This document shows positions 14,350 to 14,557 of a DNA stretch of 14,557 nucleotides, in pieces (positions within the stretch are counted from its first letter, which is position 1; every line of letters begins with the position of its first letter). The DNA is from an uncultured Eubacteriales bacterium (GTDB lineage Bacteria; Bacillota; Clostridia; Oscillospirales; CAG-272): assembly GCA_900546315.1 (NCBI GenBank), contig URCP01000072.1, forward strand, positions 1-14,557, in the 5' to 3' direction. The position numbers and the translations under genes were made by a program. The notes beneath the pieces were generated by a model, which saw only the letters and a program-made list of their open reading frames with translations, did no database searches and had not been told where the DNA came from.

Positions 14350-14389
14350 ATATATTCCAAAGTTGCGGTAGAATTGTTCACAAGTTTTA

Positions 14390-14398
14390 TGGTATAAT
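14390..14398 (+). promoter_or_regulatory. Extended -10 promoter of the last, partial gene
   Basis: TGGTATAAT is an extended -10 with a perfect TATAAT hexamer. No good -35 lies 17 bases upstream, so recognition would rest on the TG motif. The start codon is about 55 bases downstream. Confidence 0.6.
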
Positions 14399-14451
14399 TT
14401 GAATACGAAATTGAGCAACAAATCGAAAGTTGACAAAGGAGTTGAGCTGAT

Positions 14452-14557
14452 ATGAAAAAGAAAATCATCATATTGCTGTCTATTGTGATAATTCTTTTGA
14501 TGGGCATTGTTGTATGGTTTAATATTCCACTCGACTTGATGGACTTAGACCCTAATG
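14452..14557 (+). CDS. Unrecognised protein with N-terminal membrane segment, cut by window edge
   Basis: Only the first 35 codons are present: MKKKIIILLSIVIILLMGIV, then VWFNIPLDLMDLDPN. Three lysines followed by about 19 hydrophobic residues make a membrane anchor or an uncleaved signal peptide, with the rest outside the cytoplasm. No lipobox cysteine is seen. AAAGGAG lies 10 bases before the ATG, and an extended -10 promoter lies upstream, so the start is well supported. Codons are AT-rich, unlike the glycosidase genes, as expected for DNA next to a transposon remnant. I do not recognise the family. Confidence 0.75.
   Translation, partial: MKKKIIILLSIVIILLMGIVVWFNIPLDLMDLDPN

Noticed and set aside
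1..14557. tRNA, rRNA, CRISPR array, known riboswitch or complete insertion sequence
   Set aside because: No cloverleaf, regularly spaced repeats, conserved riboswitch core or transposase reading frame could be found by eye on either strand.

Overview
The window looks like a carbohydrate-utilisation locus from a gut- or rumen-type Clostridia (Bacillota). Signs of this are moderately GC-rich coding DNA, strong AGGAGG-like ribosome binding sites, sigma-A promoters close to TTGACA-17-TATAAT, lipoprotein-type sugar-binding proteins with Asp-rich EF-hand-like loops, LacI and AraC regulators, and a TnpV fragment typical of clostridial transposons. The species cannot be fixed from the sequence.

Left part (1-4212): a repeated module of an AraC-type regulator (+) facing a solute-binding protein (SBP) gene (-), with a terminator between them. 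The first module has only the 3' tail of its AraC gene (1-84, cut by the window edge) and the 3' third of an SBP gene (166-606). The second has only the 3' part of an AraC gene (604-867) and a complete SBP gene (924-2393). The two truncated genes abut at about 601-609 with no extra DNA, so the start of SBP-1, the start of AraC-2 and all DNA between them appear to be missing. SBP-2 has its own near-perfect promoter with a palindrome between the -35 and -10 boxes. A third SBP gene (2715-4212) is frameshifted by a run of nine G just after its signal peptide.

Middle part (4292-10285): a minus-strand operon transcribed from a promoter at about 10285. It reads LacI regulator, clan GH-A glycosidase (GH39-like), EamA/DMT-type transporter, two beta-helix GH28-type enzymes and then, with no visible terminator between, the frameshifted SBP gene. 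None of the enzymes has a signal peptide, so they probably act on imported oligosaccharides, perhaps of pectic or xylan-decorated origin. No ABC permease gene is present in the window.

Right part (10403-14557): a second LacI regulator (-) and a GH116 glycosidase (+) are divergently transcribed from two strong promoters facing away from each other, with palindromes at the regulator start codon and at the GH116 start point. After GH116 the DNA becomes AT-richer: a 3' remnant of a transposon tnpV gene, a hairpin, a promoter, and the first 35 codons of an unrecognised membrane or secreted protein cut by the window edge.

No tRNA, rRNA, CRISPR array or complete mobile element was found. The most unusual observations are the poly-G frameshift in the third SBP, the clean chimeric junction between two truncated genes, the loss of the usual GH28 catalytic histidine in both GH28-type proteins, and the different codon endings in regulators and enzymes.
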